This document shows, in pieces, positions 7,045 to 15,932 of a stretch of 43,134 bases of DNA. This DNA comes from a virus. The stretch is taken from positions 1-43,134 of IMG/VR virus record IMGVR_UViG_3300026457_000029; one strand, written 5' to 3'. The notes under the pieces were generated by a model. The model made no database searches, was not told where the DNA came from, and saw only the letters and a list, made by a program, of their open reading frames with translations. Every line of letters begins with the position of its first letter. The first letter of the stretch is position 1. Made by a program: the position numbers and the translations under genes.

Positions 7045-8199
7045 TCAGTTTTTGGCGACTGCCTGAAGAGTTCTTAGGTAGGTAGCCATTTGACCGGAAA
7101 TTACTTCAGGTGCTGGATCCATACCATCCGACAAAGTTTCAGTTCTGGCCTGTGGAGAAACTACTCTTGAAGGAAAATATGATTCCTTCAAAGTCTCCAG
7201 CTTTTCACGATATTTTGCTTCACTTTCAAACTCAACACTTTCGGCAAGTGAAGCGAGCTTGTCTTTCTGAGTGTCTGCTAGACCTTCAGCGACTTCTTCA
7301 AAGATTCCATCAGCAACCGACTCTGCGAGACGCTTGTTAAGTGAAATGTTCTTCTCAATTTGCTCGTTGAGTTTTGTCTCCATTTCATCAAGTTTTTCTA
7401 CCATGCTTTCAAGCACATTATATTTATCTTCAGGGATTGATACATAATGTTCTTCAAAAAGACCCTTCATTCCTGCAAGGAATGATTCGGTCATTTCGGT
7501 CTTAAGACCGCTTTCAACTGCAAGAATATTTTCTTGCATCCACTCTTCAGATACATACTCAAGGTATGCATCTACGCGCTCCGAAAGTTCAGTTTTAATT
7601 TCTTGAACTTCTTCTGCAAGAGCAGCAACATACTGCTCTTCAAGTGCTTCTTTAATATCAGAAACTTTGGAACGAAGAGCAGCTTCAAAAATGGTTCTTG
7701 CTTTTTCTTGGAACTCTTCGGAGAGTTCTTCGCCAGCAAGCAGAGCATTAACATCTTCTTCGATGCTAAACTCTTCTTCCATTTCTTCTTCTTCTTCTCC
7801 TTCCTCTTCTTCCTTCTTTTTGCCTTTCTTACCGCCTTCTTCTTCCTCTTCTCCTTCCTCTTCTTCCTTAGCGGCTTCTAGGAGCTCTTCATCTTCATCA
7901 TACTCAAGTTCTTCATCTTCCTTAACACCTTTCATTGCTTCCGCAGGTTTAGCACCTTTGTTGACAACATCCTTAACTTGCTTAAGGGTTCCTCCAGGTG
8001 TTTTAAGTTTTGCAGAATCATCATCTGGACGGTAGTTGGAAGGATCTGGACCTCCAAGATCTTCCCATCCGCCCGTTTGTCCATCAGGAATATTGCCTGA
8101 TAGGTTTGGCATTGCTTCTCCAGCCTTTGCATTTGCATTAACGGCGGTTTTGGATTGCTTAGTGCCTACTTCCATTTCTTGTAAATCTCCACGAGACAT
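7045..8199 (-). CDS. 22: gp22, prohead scaffold protein
   Basis: A 384-residue, highly acidic, mostly helical protein in the gp22 position between the protease and the major capsid gene. T4 gp22 has 269 residues; the excess is an N-terminal region with a run of Glu/Asp at about 94-149 broken only by a KKGKKK patch. The rest is predicted coiled coil with many [IL]-x-E sites suited to destruction by gp21. It forms the inner core on which gp23 assembles. Upstream are a late box (8239-8246) and a good GGAGAG ribosome site (8205-8210). The assignment rests on position and composition more than on sequence motifs. Confidence 0.88.
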   Translation of the reverse strand: MSRGDLQEMEVGTKQSKTAVNANAKAGEAMPNLSGNIPDGQTGGWEDLGGPDPSNYRPDDDSAKLKTPGGTLKQVKDVVNKGAKPAEAMKGVKEDEELEYDEDEELLEAAKEEEEGEEEEEGGKKGKKKEEEEGEEEEEMEEEFSIEEDVNALLAGEELSEEFQEKARTIFEAALRSKVSDIKEALEEQYVAALAEEVQEIKTELSERVDAYLEYVSEEWMQENILAVESGLKTEMTESFLAGMKGLFEEHYVSIPEDKYNVLESMVEKLDEMETKLNEQIEKNISLNKRLAESVADGIFEEVAEGLADTQKDKLASLAESVEFESEAKYREKLETLKESYFPSRVVSPQARTETLSDGMDPAPEVISGQMATYLRTLQAVAKN

Positions 8200-8238
8200 T
8201 TGAACTCTCCGATTAACCTTAGTAATTTAATCTATATT

Positions 8239-8246
8239 TATTTATA
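8239..8246 (-). promoter_or_regulatory. late promoter box upstream of gp22-gp23
   Basis: TATAAATA, a perfect match to the T4 late consensus, 40 bases before the gp22 ATG, in the gap after gp21. A second, overlapping TAAATATA follows. It is the best late promoter in the window and would drive scaffold and capsid protein. Confidence 0.85.
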
Positions 8247-8256
8247 AATTAATAAA

Positions 8257-8910
8257 TTACAATGAATTTAAAAACTCATTGAATAATTTAATTTTATGTT
8301 CTTCTAGTATTCTTTGATCAACTAGAGCATTAATTTTTCTTTTGGTATTCTCTGCTAATTTCTCTCGCAAAATACCACCATCCCAAATCCACTCTTTACC
8401 TTCCATAATTCCCTGAACAAAAGCGTCAGGTGCAGAAGGATCTGCAACAATATCTGCTGCAGTTGCAAGCATAAAATCTTCACCAACTTCTTTAAATCCT
8501 TTAGTATTTTCTCTTAAAGAACCAATTCCACGAGATGAAACACCAAGAGTCACTCCATCTTTGAGAAGTGATTCGGCAATTTTACCCATTGGAGTGGATA
8601 AAATTTGTGCCTTACCAATAAAGTTATTACCACTTTGCTTGAGTTCTGTAATTTTATGAGAAACTCTATCAAGATTTACAGTAGGTCCATCTGGATGACC
8701 TAATTCGCCAAGTGCTCTACCTTTTTGAACATAATTTTCATTATAACGGTTAACTTCTCTTTCCATAATTTGGAAAGGATACATTCTACCATTACGATTA
8801 ACACATTCACTTTGGAGGAAAACTCCCTGAATATAAAGTTGTTTTTTACCACCTACAGTTTCGGTGATAACTTCTACTTTTTCTACTTCTTCTCTGATAA
8901 GTTTCATCAT
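8257..8910 (-). CDS. 21: gp21, prohead maturation protease
   Basis: A 217-residue serine protease of the T4 prohead type. The N-terminal core has VNRNGRMYPFQIMEREV. The catalytic His is in GELGHPDGP (H72) and the Ser in GVSSRG (S125/S126), and an AADIVADPSAPDAFV segment contributes an Asp (D153 or D157). It cleaves scaffold, capsid and internal proteins after [IL]-x-E during maturation. The ATG overlaps the stop of the preceding 183-residue gene by four bases. gp22 follows after a late promoter. Confidence 0.95.
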   Translation of the reverse strand: MMKLIREEVEKVEVITETVGGKKQLYIQGVFLQSECVNRNGRMYPFQIMEREVNRYNENYVQKGRALGELGHPDGPTVNLDRVSHKITELKQSGNNFIGKAQILSTPMGKIAESLLKDGVTLGVSSRGIGSLRENTKGFKEVGEDFMLATAADIVADPSAPDAFVQGIMEGKEWIWDGGILREKLAENTKRKINALVDQRILEEHKIKLFNEFLNSL

Positions 8911-9458
8911 GCTTGTCCTGAGATTTGTACTTGTTGGTAATAAAGAGTTCCTGAACCGACACCATATGCAGAAACTTTATTTGAAATCGAAACACTAGCA
9001 TCTGTTGGGGCAAATGCAGTTAAAATTCCACTAGAGTTATTATCTACGGTCATTCTTGTTTGATAATAACCATTTATACCGGCACTCGTATCAACTGACA
9101 AAACTTGTTTATGAGTGAAATCATAATATGACTGACCACCAACTGTTAAAGATACATAATCACCAACCCCAAATGGAACTTGAGTTCCTTCTGGAACAAT
9201 AATAGTTGTTGTTGTACCTGTAGTAACTCCAACAACTTTATTTGATGCTTTAGTCAATGCAAGAGTTTCTGATCCACCAGAAGAAATATAATAATCAGTG
9301 GAAGTTGCTGAAGGATTTCCTCCCACAGAAATATGAGCTGCTCCTCCAACAGCAACCACTCTCAAAACACTTGATTGTACTGAAAATGCAGATGATGTTG
9401 TTGCAGCACCTGCAGTAAATGTAAATGAGGAACCTGCCCCAACTGGTCTGTGAGCCAT
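8907..9458 (-). CDS. virion protein of unknown role, head module (183 aa)
   Basis: A 183-residue Gly/Ser/Thr-rich beta protein without signal peptide. It has the pattern VLRVVAVGGAAHISVGG followed by NPSATSTDYYI and a glutamate-leucine strand, which I recall from several marine phage virion proteins. It sits between the 441-residue gene and gp21 and overlaps gp21 by four bases, so it is made with head-assembly proteins. It could be a capsid decoration or fibre-base protein; no T4 counterpart is in this position. A late box lies 25 bases upstream. Confidence 0.7.
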   Translation of the reverse strand: MAHRPVGAGSSFTFTAGAATTSSAFSVQSSVLRVVAVGGAAHISVGGNPSATSTDYYISSGGSETLALTKASNKVVGVTTGTTTTIIVPEGTQVPFGVGDYVSLTVGGQSYYDFTHKQVLSVDTSAGINGYYQTRMTVDNNSSGILTAFAPTDASVSISNKVSAYGVGSGTLYYQQVQISGQA

Positions 9459-9482
9459 TATTTTTAATAATACACTTTTAGT

Positions 9483-9490
9483 TATTTATT
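9483..9490 (-). promoter_or_regulatory. late promoter box upstream of the 183-residue virion gene and gp21
   Basis: AATAAATA on the minus strand in the 38-base gap after the 441-residue gene, 25 bases before the next ATG. No Shine-Dalgarno follows. Confidence 0.6.
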
Positions 9491-9496
9491 ATTTAA

Positions 9497-10822
9497 TCAA
9501 GTTAAGTCATAAAAACTCAAAGCACCAATACAATTTCCACTTCCAGAAATTGCTCTAACTGCTAATGTAAATGTGTCACTAACTTTTGCTTGAGTTCTTC
9601 CAAGTTGTAAATCCCAATTATATTCTGTATTTTCGTTTAAAGCAGTTGATGCTTTATTTGCAGATGAAATATATTCTGCTCTAACAACTGTTCCACCAGA
9701 CATAGAAGTTGCAGTTGTATTTTGCTCCACATTTGGAGATGAAGAATTTACCCAACTTCCGCCACTGAGAGTTGCATTTTTAATGAGAGCGACTTCATAA
9801 TAAACTGATGTTGCACTATCTGGAAGTGCATTAATTTGATTCGGAAGAATAACTGCATCTTCTCTTCCTGCTTTGAGACGAATACTTACAAGAGGAATAA
9901 AAGTTGTAGATGCTACTGAAACTAGTGCATCTTGTCTTGCTACATCTGATGCAACCCTTTTTTCATAACCACCATTAGATTGAATAGAAACGCATATCTG
10001 TTTCATTGTTGATGTAGATGTTGTGACTCCAGTGTTTAATATTTCATATCTAACTGGAAGTGTAGCAGTTGTCATATATGTACTATTAATTGTATTTGCA
10101 TGATTAAAGATATGAGTAATATGAAAATTACCATCCTTATTTACAAATCCGCAACGAACTGCACCAACACCTAACCACTCATATTCGGTGAACATAATTT
10201 GTGCCATTGATAAATCCAATCTATGTCCACTTGAATTTTTAGATGTTGTTCCCACTCCAACACCATCATAAGTATCAATATTCCATTCGGATTGTGGAAC
10301 TTTAATTTCTGTGCTAATACCAGATCTTTCAGTTCTCATTACCCAGTATACTGTGGTAATTCCAGTAGAATCAGTTGCTTGTTCTAAAACTACGCCATTT
10401 GTTGATGATGCATAACCAACTCTTTGAGTAAGATTTGCTTTTGGTGATGCCATTACAAATGTTTGAAAAACTTGTAATGCTTTACCAGGTTGATATGAAA
10501 ATACTCTTTTACTTTCTCTTACAATAGAACAACCTGCAGTAGTACCAATTCCTAATGTTGCAGTACTTTGATGTGTTATAATTCCAACAGTAGATCCTGC
10601 TCCAAGAATTACATCATCAAAATCACCATCTTGAGAATATCTATGAGTTGAGTCAAAAAGAGTAAATGGTTGTGATACTTTTAATCTACCAAAAAGATCT
10701 CCTGAAAATCCTTGACCTAATGGATCAAAAATATTTCCAAATTTATCTGCTTGTAAAAAAACCTCAAAAAGACTTCTTTCTTGGTTCAAATAATCTTGAG
10801 TATTCTTATTCCACTGAGCCAT
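9497..10822 (-). CDS. virion structural protein, head module (441 aa)
   Basis: A 441-residue protein beginning MAQWNKNTQDYLNQERS. The middle contains GDLFGRLKVSQPFTLFDSTH, and the later half is beta-rich with Thr/Ser. I recall close relatives in many marine cyanophage genomes, annotated only as structural. It follows the 106-residue gp68-position protein by three bases and precedes another virion gene, so its place is between portal/core genes and the protease. A capsid-associated or vertex-associated role is inferred from position only. No enzymatic motif was seen. Confidence 0.75.
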   Translation of the reverse strand: MAQWNKNTQDYLNQERSLFEVFLQADKFGNIFDPLGQGFSGDLFGRLKVSQPFTLFDSTHRYSQDGDFDDVILGAGSTVGIITHQSTATLGIGTTAGCSIVRESKRVFSYQPGKALQVFQTFVMASPKANLTQRVGYASSTNGVVLEQATDSTGITTVYWVMRTERSGISTEIKVPQSEWNIDTYDGVGVGTTSKNSSGHRLDLSMAQIMFTEYEWLGVGAVRCGFVNKDGNFHITHIFNHANTINSTYMTTATLPVRYEILNTGVTTSTSTMKQICVSIQSNGGYEKRVASDVARQDALVSVASTTFIPLVSIRLKAGREDAVILPNQINALPDSATSVYYEVALIKNATLSGGSWVNSSSPNVEQNTTATSMSGGTVVRAEYISSANKASTALNENTEYNWDLQLGRTQAKVSDTFTLAVRAISGSGNCIGALSFYDLT

Positions 10823-10825
10823 TTA

Positions 10826-11146
10826 TCAATCAATCCATTCTAATTTTGATGGGTGGTATCTGCTTGCTTTTTTAATATTGCAGTTCTTTTCTGCAATTGG
10901 ATAAATCTGGTGAACAATTGCACCTGGATATTCTGCTTGCAATTCTTCACCTAAAGATTGTTTTGATGGAATACCAGTTCTGCTGGTCAATTCCATCCTA
11001 TAAAGACTTCCATTCCATACTACATCTGCAACATATCCTTCACCAACTGATTGTTGTTCTGGTTGAGAAGAATTGATGTAAAGATTTCCGTTAAAATCTC
11101 CGGAAATATTTACTGATTCTGAGATGAATTGTTGAAATGATTTCAT
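10826..11146 (-). CDS. gp68-position protein with internal-protein-like targeting peptide
   Basis: A 106-residue protein in the slot of T4 prohead core gene 68. Its first residues, MKSFQQFISE, closely resemble the T4 internal protein III capsid-targeting peptide as I recall it (MKTYQEFIAE), and Ile-Ser-Glu at 8-10 followed by Ser fits gp21 cleavage after residue 10, leaving about 96 residues. Residues about 38-84 form a small domain (WNGSLYRMELT, IPSKQSLGEELQAEYPGA) that reappears inside the 662-residue protein. The ATG overlaps the stop of the gp67-like gene (ATGA). It is probably packaged in the head; function inside is unknown. Confidence 0.75.
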   Translation of the reverse strand: MKSFQQFISESVNISGDFNGNLYINSSQPEQQSVGEGYVADVVWNGSLYRMELTSRTGIPSKQSLGEELQAEYPGAIVHQIYPIAEKNCNIKKASRYHPSKLEWID

Positions 11147-11319
11147 TGTTCCTCTTCTACTTCTCCAGAAAACATTGAAACTGCAACAGAAGGTCGGAAA
11201 GAATCTATTTTTTCTGCTGATTTTGTGAATAAAAGTTCTTTAATTTTGTCGCTAATCTGAGAAGGTGATTCGTCAGAGACAATCATATCCATAAGATCAT
11301 CCATTTTTAATAAACTCAT
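11143..11319 (-). CDS. 67: gp67-like prohead core peptide (58 aa)
   Basis: A 58-residue gene, start ATG at 11319, reading MSLLKMDDLMDMIV and ending FSGEVEEEQ. It lies directly after the portal gene, where T4 has gene 67, and shares with T4 gp67 a short helix (DKIKELLFTKSAEKID) and an acidic end, though it lacks the long Asp/Glu tail of T4. gp67 is an abundant scaffold component cut up by gp21. A late box ends 14 bases upstream, and the gene overlaps the next one by four bases. The call rests on position, size and weak similarity. Confidence 0.75.
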   Translation of the reverse strand: MSLLKMDDLMDMIVSDESPSQISDKIKELLFTKSAEKIDSFRPSVAVSMFSGEVEEEQ

Positions 11320-11332
11320 AAGTAATCTCTAG

Positions 11333-11340
11333 TATTTATT
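11333..11340 (-). promoter_or_regulatory. late promoter box at the gp20 stop codon
   Basis: AATAAATA on the minus strand. Its first two bases are part of the gp20 stop codon (TAA at 11339-11341). It would drive the gp67-like gene and the rest of the head-core operon. Confidence 0.6.
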
Positions 11341-13033
11341 AAATTTCTCCACCCTTAGGCATTTCTGCAATTTTACCACTTGCTTCGGTGGCAGCACCTT
11401 GAGCATCTAAATTTGGTTCCATCACTGGTTGTCCCAAATTCATTCCTGCAGGTTGTTGTCCAGGTTCTAATGGCATACCTGTCATTGGATCTATTGGTGC
11501 ATTTGGATCTGGAATAATACCATCTTTAATTTCTTTTTTCATAATTTTATCCTGCTCAAGAATTTCTTCATCAGTTTGACGAAGAATCTTTCTTCTCAAA
11601 TAATCTTGAGAAAAATACTTTCCAACATAAGGTTCTGCAATCTGAACCATATTCAATCTTTCATTGAGTAACTCAGCATCCTTGAGTTCAGCAAAGTGAT
11701 TATCATATAAGAAGTCATATTGAATATGCTCACTCATAATTTCCCAGTCTTCTGGAGTGATAATATTTTTGAGAATCAATTGCGTTCTCAACATATCATG
11801 GAACATGTATGAGAATCTTTTTCTCAAACGAGCAACAAACTTGCTAAACTTAACTTCATCTCTCAGAATTTCTGATGACCGACCAAGATTAAATCCACCT
11901 TCTCCATCCATTCTTGATGGTGGGACATTTAGTGAACGATAAAGTTTCTTCTTAAAATATTCAATATCTGTAATCTCTCCAAGGTTTTGACCACCAGGAA
12001 GTGTAGAGATTTCAGTTCCTCTACCACCTTCTCTTCTTGGGAGCCAGAAGTCCTCAAGCATTGCCATGAATTTTTTATCATCGCGAATTTCTCCGGTGCT
12101 TGCATCATATACCAGTTTATTGCGATAACGCATCATAACATCACGAAGATATTGTTCCGCCTTAACCTTTGGTAGATTACCTACATCAATATAAAAAATT
12201 CTTCTTTCTGGCGCACGAGACAGACGATAAATTACCAGTGAGTCTTCAATCATTCGCAGTTGATTGAGGGACTTGATTGCTTTATGAAGATATGAAAGTG
12301 TTGATCCCTTATTCCTATCTACAAGACCTGAGGTGCAATATGTGATAGAATCCTTTGACATTTTAATTCCAGTATTTCCACCTAAAGAAGATGGATTTGT
12401 GGTTGGATATGTCATCTTTGGATTATAGATGAAATATTCCTCAATTTCAGGAAACTCATAATCCATTGGATTATCAGCATTTATATTAGACAGTCTATAT
12501 CTGTTGTTATCTTTCTCATTCTTTTTATGTTGTCTCACATAACGCATTTTAATTGCGTCTATGTAACGAAGTTCTTGAATTCCTTCTTGTGGATTCTTTA
12601 GATCAATTACTTTGTGATAAAATAACCTTCCATCAATATACCAATTCCTATAAATTTCGTGAGATTTTTTATCAAAATCTAAAAGTGATAAAATATGTTT
12701 GAATTCTTGTCGTATTTTATTCTTAATACCATCACTAGCGTTCAGATTTGAAAGTTCAATTTCTACTGGACTGTCATTTGTATCCGACACTATGGCTTCA
12801 TTTACAATATCTTCAATGGCACTATCACACTCTGGATGAAGTGCCATTTCACGATATCTTTTAATTAAATCAAATTCAGTTCTATAAACACCTTCAATAT
12901 CTACATATGAACCAAAAAAACCACTACTCAAGTAGTGGTCTGACCCATCCTCATTATTTGGAGGAACGGGAGAGACCGTACTTGGAGATAGTGGTTCATT
13001 ATCCTCAATAGAGAATCCAAATAATTTTGACAT
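11339..13033 (-). CDS. 20: gp20, portal vertex protein
   Basis: A 564-residue portal protein (T4 gp20 has 524). Recognisable blocks are AIEDIVNEAIV near residue 85, WYIDGRLFYHKVIDL, LRYIDAIKMRYVR, RAPERRIFYIDVGNLPKVKAEQYL in portions, and PPSRMDGEGGFNLGRSSEI. It forms the dodecameric ring that nucleates the head and through which gp17 pumps DNA. The C-terminal 70 residues are Pro/Gly/Met-rich and likely flexible. The upstream gap holds a late box that overlaps the gp19 stop; no Shine-Dalgarno is visible. Confidence 0.96.
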   Translation of the reverse strand: MSKLFGFSIEDNEPLSPSTVSPVPPNNEDGSDHYLSSGFFGSYVDIEGVYRTEFDLIKRYREMALHPECDSAIEDIVNEAIVSDTNDSPVEIELSNLNASDGIKNKIRQEFKHILSLLDFDKKSHEIYRNWYIDGRLFYHKVIDLKNPQEGIQELRYIDAIKMRYVRQHKKNEKDNNRYRLSNINADNPMDYEFPEIEEYFIYNPKMTYPTTNPSSLGGNTGIKMSKDSITYCTSGLVDRNKGSTLSYLHKAIKSLNQLRMIEDSLVIYRLSRAPERRIFYIDVGNLPKVKAEQYLRDVMMRYRNKLVYDASTGEIRDDKKFMAMLEDFWLPRREGGRGTEISTLPGGQNLGEITDIEYFKKKLYRSLNVPPSRMDGEGGFNLGRSSEILRDEVKFSKFVARLRKRFSYMFHDMLRTQLILKNIITPEDWEIMSEHIQYDFLYDNHFAELKDAELLNERLNMVQIAEPYVGKYFSQDYLRRKILRQTDEEILEQDKIMKKEIKDGIIPDPNAPIDPMTGMPLEPGQQPAGMNLGQPVMEPNLDAQGAATEASGKIAEMPKGGEI

Positions 13034-13057
13034 GATTTATTGAAATTGGTTTCTGAC

Positions 13058-13065
13058 TATTTATC
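13058..13065 (-). promoter_or_regulatory. late promoter box at the gp19 stop codon
   Basis: GATAAATA on the minus strand, sharing two bases with the gp19 stop (TGA at 13064-13066), 25 bases before the gp20 ATG. Confidence 0.6.
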
Positions 13066-13714
13066 AGCTAATTTGAACACCAGTTGCATCATTTCTAGCT
13101 GGACCTTTTCCTGCACTCCAGTATTGAACTTGGAACTCTACAGTATATTCTTCAATTGCATCTGAAGAATCATATGAAAGATCAATTGCAGAAATTGCAG
13201 TTGGGAAAATTCCATCAAATTTGTAAGTTCTTAATGGAGTAACATCAACAGAAGGTTGTGCAGCACCACCATTATTTGTGGTAGAAAATCTTCCCTTATC
13301 ATATCCTCTGCCAAGTTGGTGTACAAAGGCATCGGTCATATAGGAACTTGGATTAGTAGCACCGCTATTATTATCAAGTTTGCTGATATTATTCATCCAC
13401 AATTCAAAAGCACTTCTTAATTGGAAATCTTCATCATTGATGATAGTGACTGTCCAAACATCGAAGGTTCTATCACCCGCAACTTTCAAAATTCTACCTC
13501 TAAAAGGTACATCAATTGAAGCAATATTTGAAGCAGGAAGAGCAGCTGCTTTACATAGAAACTTAAATGTTTCTATTTGATTGCTACTACCAGTTTTCCA
13601 AAAATTTGTTAATGGAGCTGGGAAAGATGGTATTTCAACTTCAAATAGATTAGGTCTTGCGCCACCTCCAGCAAGTCTTTCTTTAAAACCTGTGATTGTT
13701 CTGAGAGTAGACAT
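13064..13714 (-). CDS. 19: gp19, tail tube protein
   Basis: A 216-residue tail tube protein (T4 gp19 has 163). Family features are the RPNLFEVEIP start, FLCKAAALPASNI, VPFRGRILKVAGDRTFD, and the W-VTIINDEDFQLRSAFELW block. It polymerises into the tube inside the sheath. About 50 extra residues lie mainly in the middle loop (GYDKGRFSTTNNGG). It has the strongest ribosome site of the window, AGGAGG at 13724-13729, nine bases from the ATG, in keeping with a protein needed in many copies. It lies directly after the sheath gene. Confidence 0.95.
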   Translation of the reverse strand: MSTLRTITGFKERLAGGGARPNLFEVEIPSFPAPLTNFWKTGSSNQIETFKFLCKAAALPASNIASIDVPFRGRILKVAGDRTFDVWTVTIINDEDFQLRSAFELWMNNISKLDNNSGATNPSSYMTDAFVHQLGRGYDKGRFSTTNNGGAAQPSVDVTPLRTYKFDGIFPTAISAIDLSYDSSDAIEEYTVEFQVQYWSAGKGPARNDATGVQIS

Positions 13715-13748
13715 TTTTTAGTTCCTCCTTTTGATTAATTTAAATTAA

Positions 13749-15932
13749 TTAAACTCTACCAGCAACTTCTTCAAAACTTACGCCTGTGCGCGTCGCTACA
13801 AATGTTAGAGTAACATAGTTAATTGATTTTGATGGTTTGAGGAAGATGTCTGCCCTAAACTCATTGTTGTCAATGACATCTGGAGTGTTGTTTGTTTCGT
13901 CGCAAATCACTAAGAAGTCGTAAATACCTCTCTTTGCTTGTACATCGCGAAGATATGGTTCAACAATATTTACAAAGTTTGCCCTTGTAACTTGATCGTT
14001 GATTTCAAATAGTTGTGCTTGAGAAGCTTTTTCTAGAGATTGTTCAATGGTTAGGAACAATCTTCTAACATTAATTCTATCAAATGCTGAGGCATATGCT
14101 AGAGCAGTTTTATCGCCAAAGAGGTAAATGCCGATACCAGGTTGACTGATAATTGAGTTAACTCTGGAAGTGTAAAGCAGATCTCTTTGTGGTTTATTTG
14201 GATTATATGCAAGTTTAATTGCATTATTTAATACACCTCTTTGCTGACCAGCTGGTGAATACCATGGGAAGGAATTGATATTCGTTCTCATCATTAGACC
14301 AGCAATGTCTGCATTGCATGGTACATATCGGAAAAGGTTATTAAACCTATCATAAGTGTACTTATATCCACTATCAAATACTGCATAAGATGAAGAGGAA
14401 AGTGCGCTGAAGAATCTAACTATGTTTGTTGTTTGTGTAGTAGTATTTGATAAATTAACTACGCCATCTCTGTGAGGAGAAATTACAGCAATACAATCTT
14501 TTCTACCTTCAGCAATTGATATTAACTTATTAGCTTTTGCTTGAGACTCGGATTCATTTGTAAGTCCAGGACCGTTGATCAGAAAATCAACCTGAACATC
14601 ATCTTTGTTGGCAAAAAGATCATATGCAGTAGAAATATTTGATAAAGTCGCTTGCATACCACCAGTAGAAGAATAATCAACACCACCAACAAGAGTGTAG
14701 GTTACATTTCCAATTGCACTATAAACTATGTTTTGTGCATCTTGTCCCCAAAGACCTTGTGATGTTGTATATGGGGTGTAACCCGAAGAGAATCCAGTTG
14801 CTTTTGGAGAGGTTCCATGATAAGAATCCGCACCATTAGATGGATTATATCCAGCATAAATGTAGGATGAGAAATTTGATAAGAAATTTTTATACCAAAT
14901 TTTCTGGGGGGAGTTTACGGAAGATACCGAATCTGCCGCTTTTGAAAGACTTAAATGCTTTTCAAGAACATTTCCCTGAACTCCAGTAATTGCGCCAGTA
15001 TCATCAACGATTGCGATATGCATCGCATCATTCTTACCATTTCTCTGAATTGAATAATTATTTGAAATTGGCTTTGGAGCTATGGACTTCCAGTAAATTA
15101 TAGAGTTTGTTAAACCAAGAGTTTGCTGATCATACCAATCTAATGCAGTAGCAACTGTAGATGTACCAGCAGTGGAACCTGAATTATTGACAAAAGTGAG
15201 AGTGTCTGATGCTTGGAAAGAATCTATTTCACTTCCTTGAGCATATGTTGTTGCAGTCTCCGTATTAGCGGCGGATACTCTGGATAGAATCTTTACATCT
15301 ATACTACTGTTACCATTTGTTGCATCAGTAGTTACTCCAGTAATAATACCTTTTAAGTAACCATTAAATACGGATGTTGAACCTGCTCCAGCAAGAACTG
15401 CATTGCTAATTGGGGTTGTTATACCATATCCAACAATTGCTCCAATTGAACCTGGATTAGTTGATGCAATGGTAATTCTCTGATCTGCTAGATCGTCAAT
15501 TAAACAAACTTTTAATTTGTTTCCCCATGATCCTGGGTTTTTTGCGGAAAATGTGAAATTTGTTGCTGTTGCCCAGTTAGCATTATAATCTTCATAATTT
15601 TTAATCTTTGCCGAAGAAGTAGAAGCTGCGCCAACTCCAGCATTTGCATTATTTAAAGTAGCACCATCTGTTCTCACAACTTTCAAGATACCACCGTATG
15701 AAAGATAAGATGAAGCACTCATCCAATATTCATATTGAGCATCAGTTGAAATTGGTTTGCCGAAAGTACTAATTAACTCCTGTTCGGTATTAATATCAAT
15801 TGCTTGCTCAACTGGTCCGATTGCAAAGGGTCCAGCAATTGCACCAATATTATCTAATACATTTTCAGCTCTCCCGACTGTTAAATCAACTTCCCTAGTA
15901 ATTACACCGGGAGACAATTGAGGAGTCGCCAT
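13749..15932 (-). CDS. 18: gp18, contractile tail sheath protein
   Basis: A 727-residue sheath protein (T4 gp18 has 659). The N-terminus LSPGVITREVDLTVG is the standard sheath start, and the C-terminal half has the conserved YVPCNADIAGLMMRTN, PWYSPAGQQRG, RVNSI and RRLFLTIEQSLEKA blocks, ending with FLKPSKSINYVTLTFVATRTG. The variable middle part carries the extra length. It contracts to drive the tube into the cell envelope. It has its own late box and a GGAG ribosome site six bases from the ATG, followed by gp19. Confidence 0.96.
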   Translation of the reverse strand: MATPQLSPGVITREVDLTVGRAENVLDNIGAIAGPFAIGPVEQAIDINTEQELISTFGKPISTDAQYEYWMSASSYLSYGGILKVVRTDGATLNNANAGVGAASTSSAKIKNYEDYNANWATATNFTFSAKNPGSWGNKLKVCLIDDLADQRITIASTNPGSIGAIVGYGITTPISNAVLAGAGSTSVFNGYLKGIITGVTTDATNGNSSIDVKILSRVSAANTETATTYAQGSEIDSFQASDTLTFVNNSGSTAGTSTVATALDWYDQQTLGLTNSIIYWKSIAPKPISNNYSIQRNGKNDAMHIAIVDDTGAITGVQGNVLEKHLSLSKAADSVSSVNSPQKIWYKNFLSNFSSYIYAGYNPSNGADSYHGTSPKATGFSSGYTPYTTSQGLWGQDAQNIVYSAIGNVTYTLVGGVDYSSTGGMQATLSNISTAYDLFANKDDVQVDFLINGPGLTNESESQAKANKLISIAEGRKDCIAVISPHRDGVVNLSNTTTQTTNIVRFFSALSSSSYAVFDSGYKYTYDRFNNLFRYVPCNADIAGLMMRTNINSFPWYSPAGQQRGVLNNAIKLAYNPNKPQRDLLYTSRVNSIISQPGIGIYLFGDKTALAYASAFDRINVRRLFLTIEQSLEKASQAQLFEINDQVTRANFVNIVEPYLRDVQAKRGIYDFLVICDETNNTPDVIDNNEFRADIFLKPSKSINYVTLTFVATRTGVSFEEVAGRV

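Noticed and set aside
7534-8035. Plus-strand open frames rich in Phe/Leu and Ser
   Set aside because: They are the complement of the GAA/GAG-rich acidic region of gp22; composition alone keeps them open, and they have no ribosome site or family resemblance.
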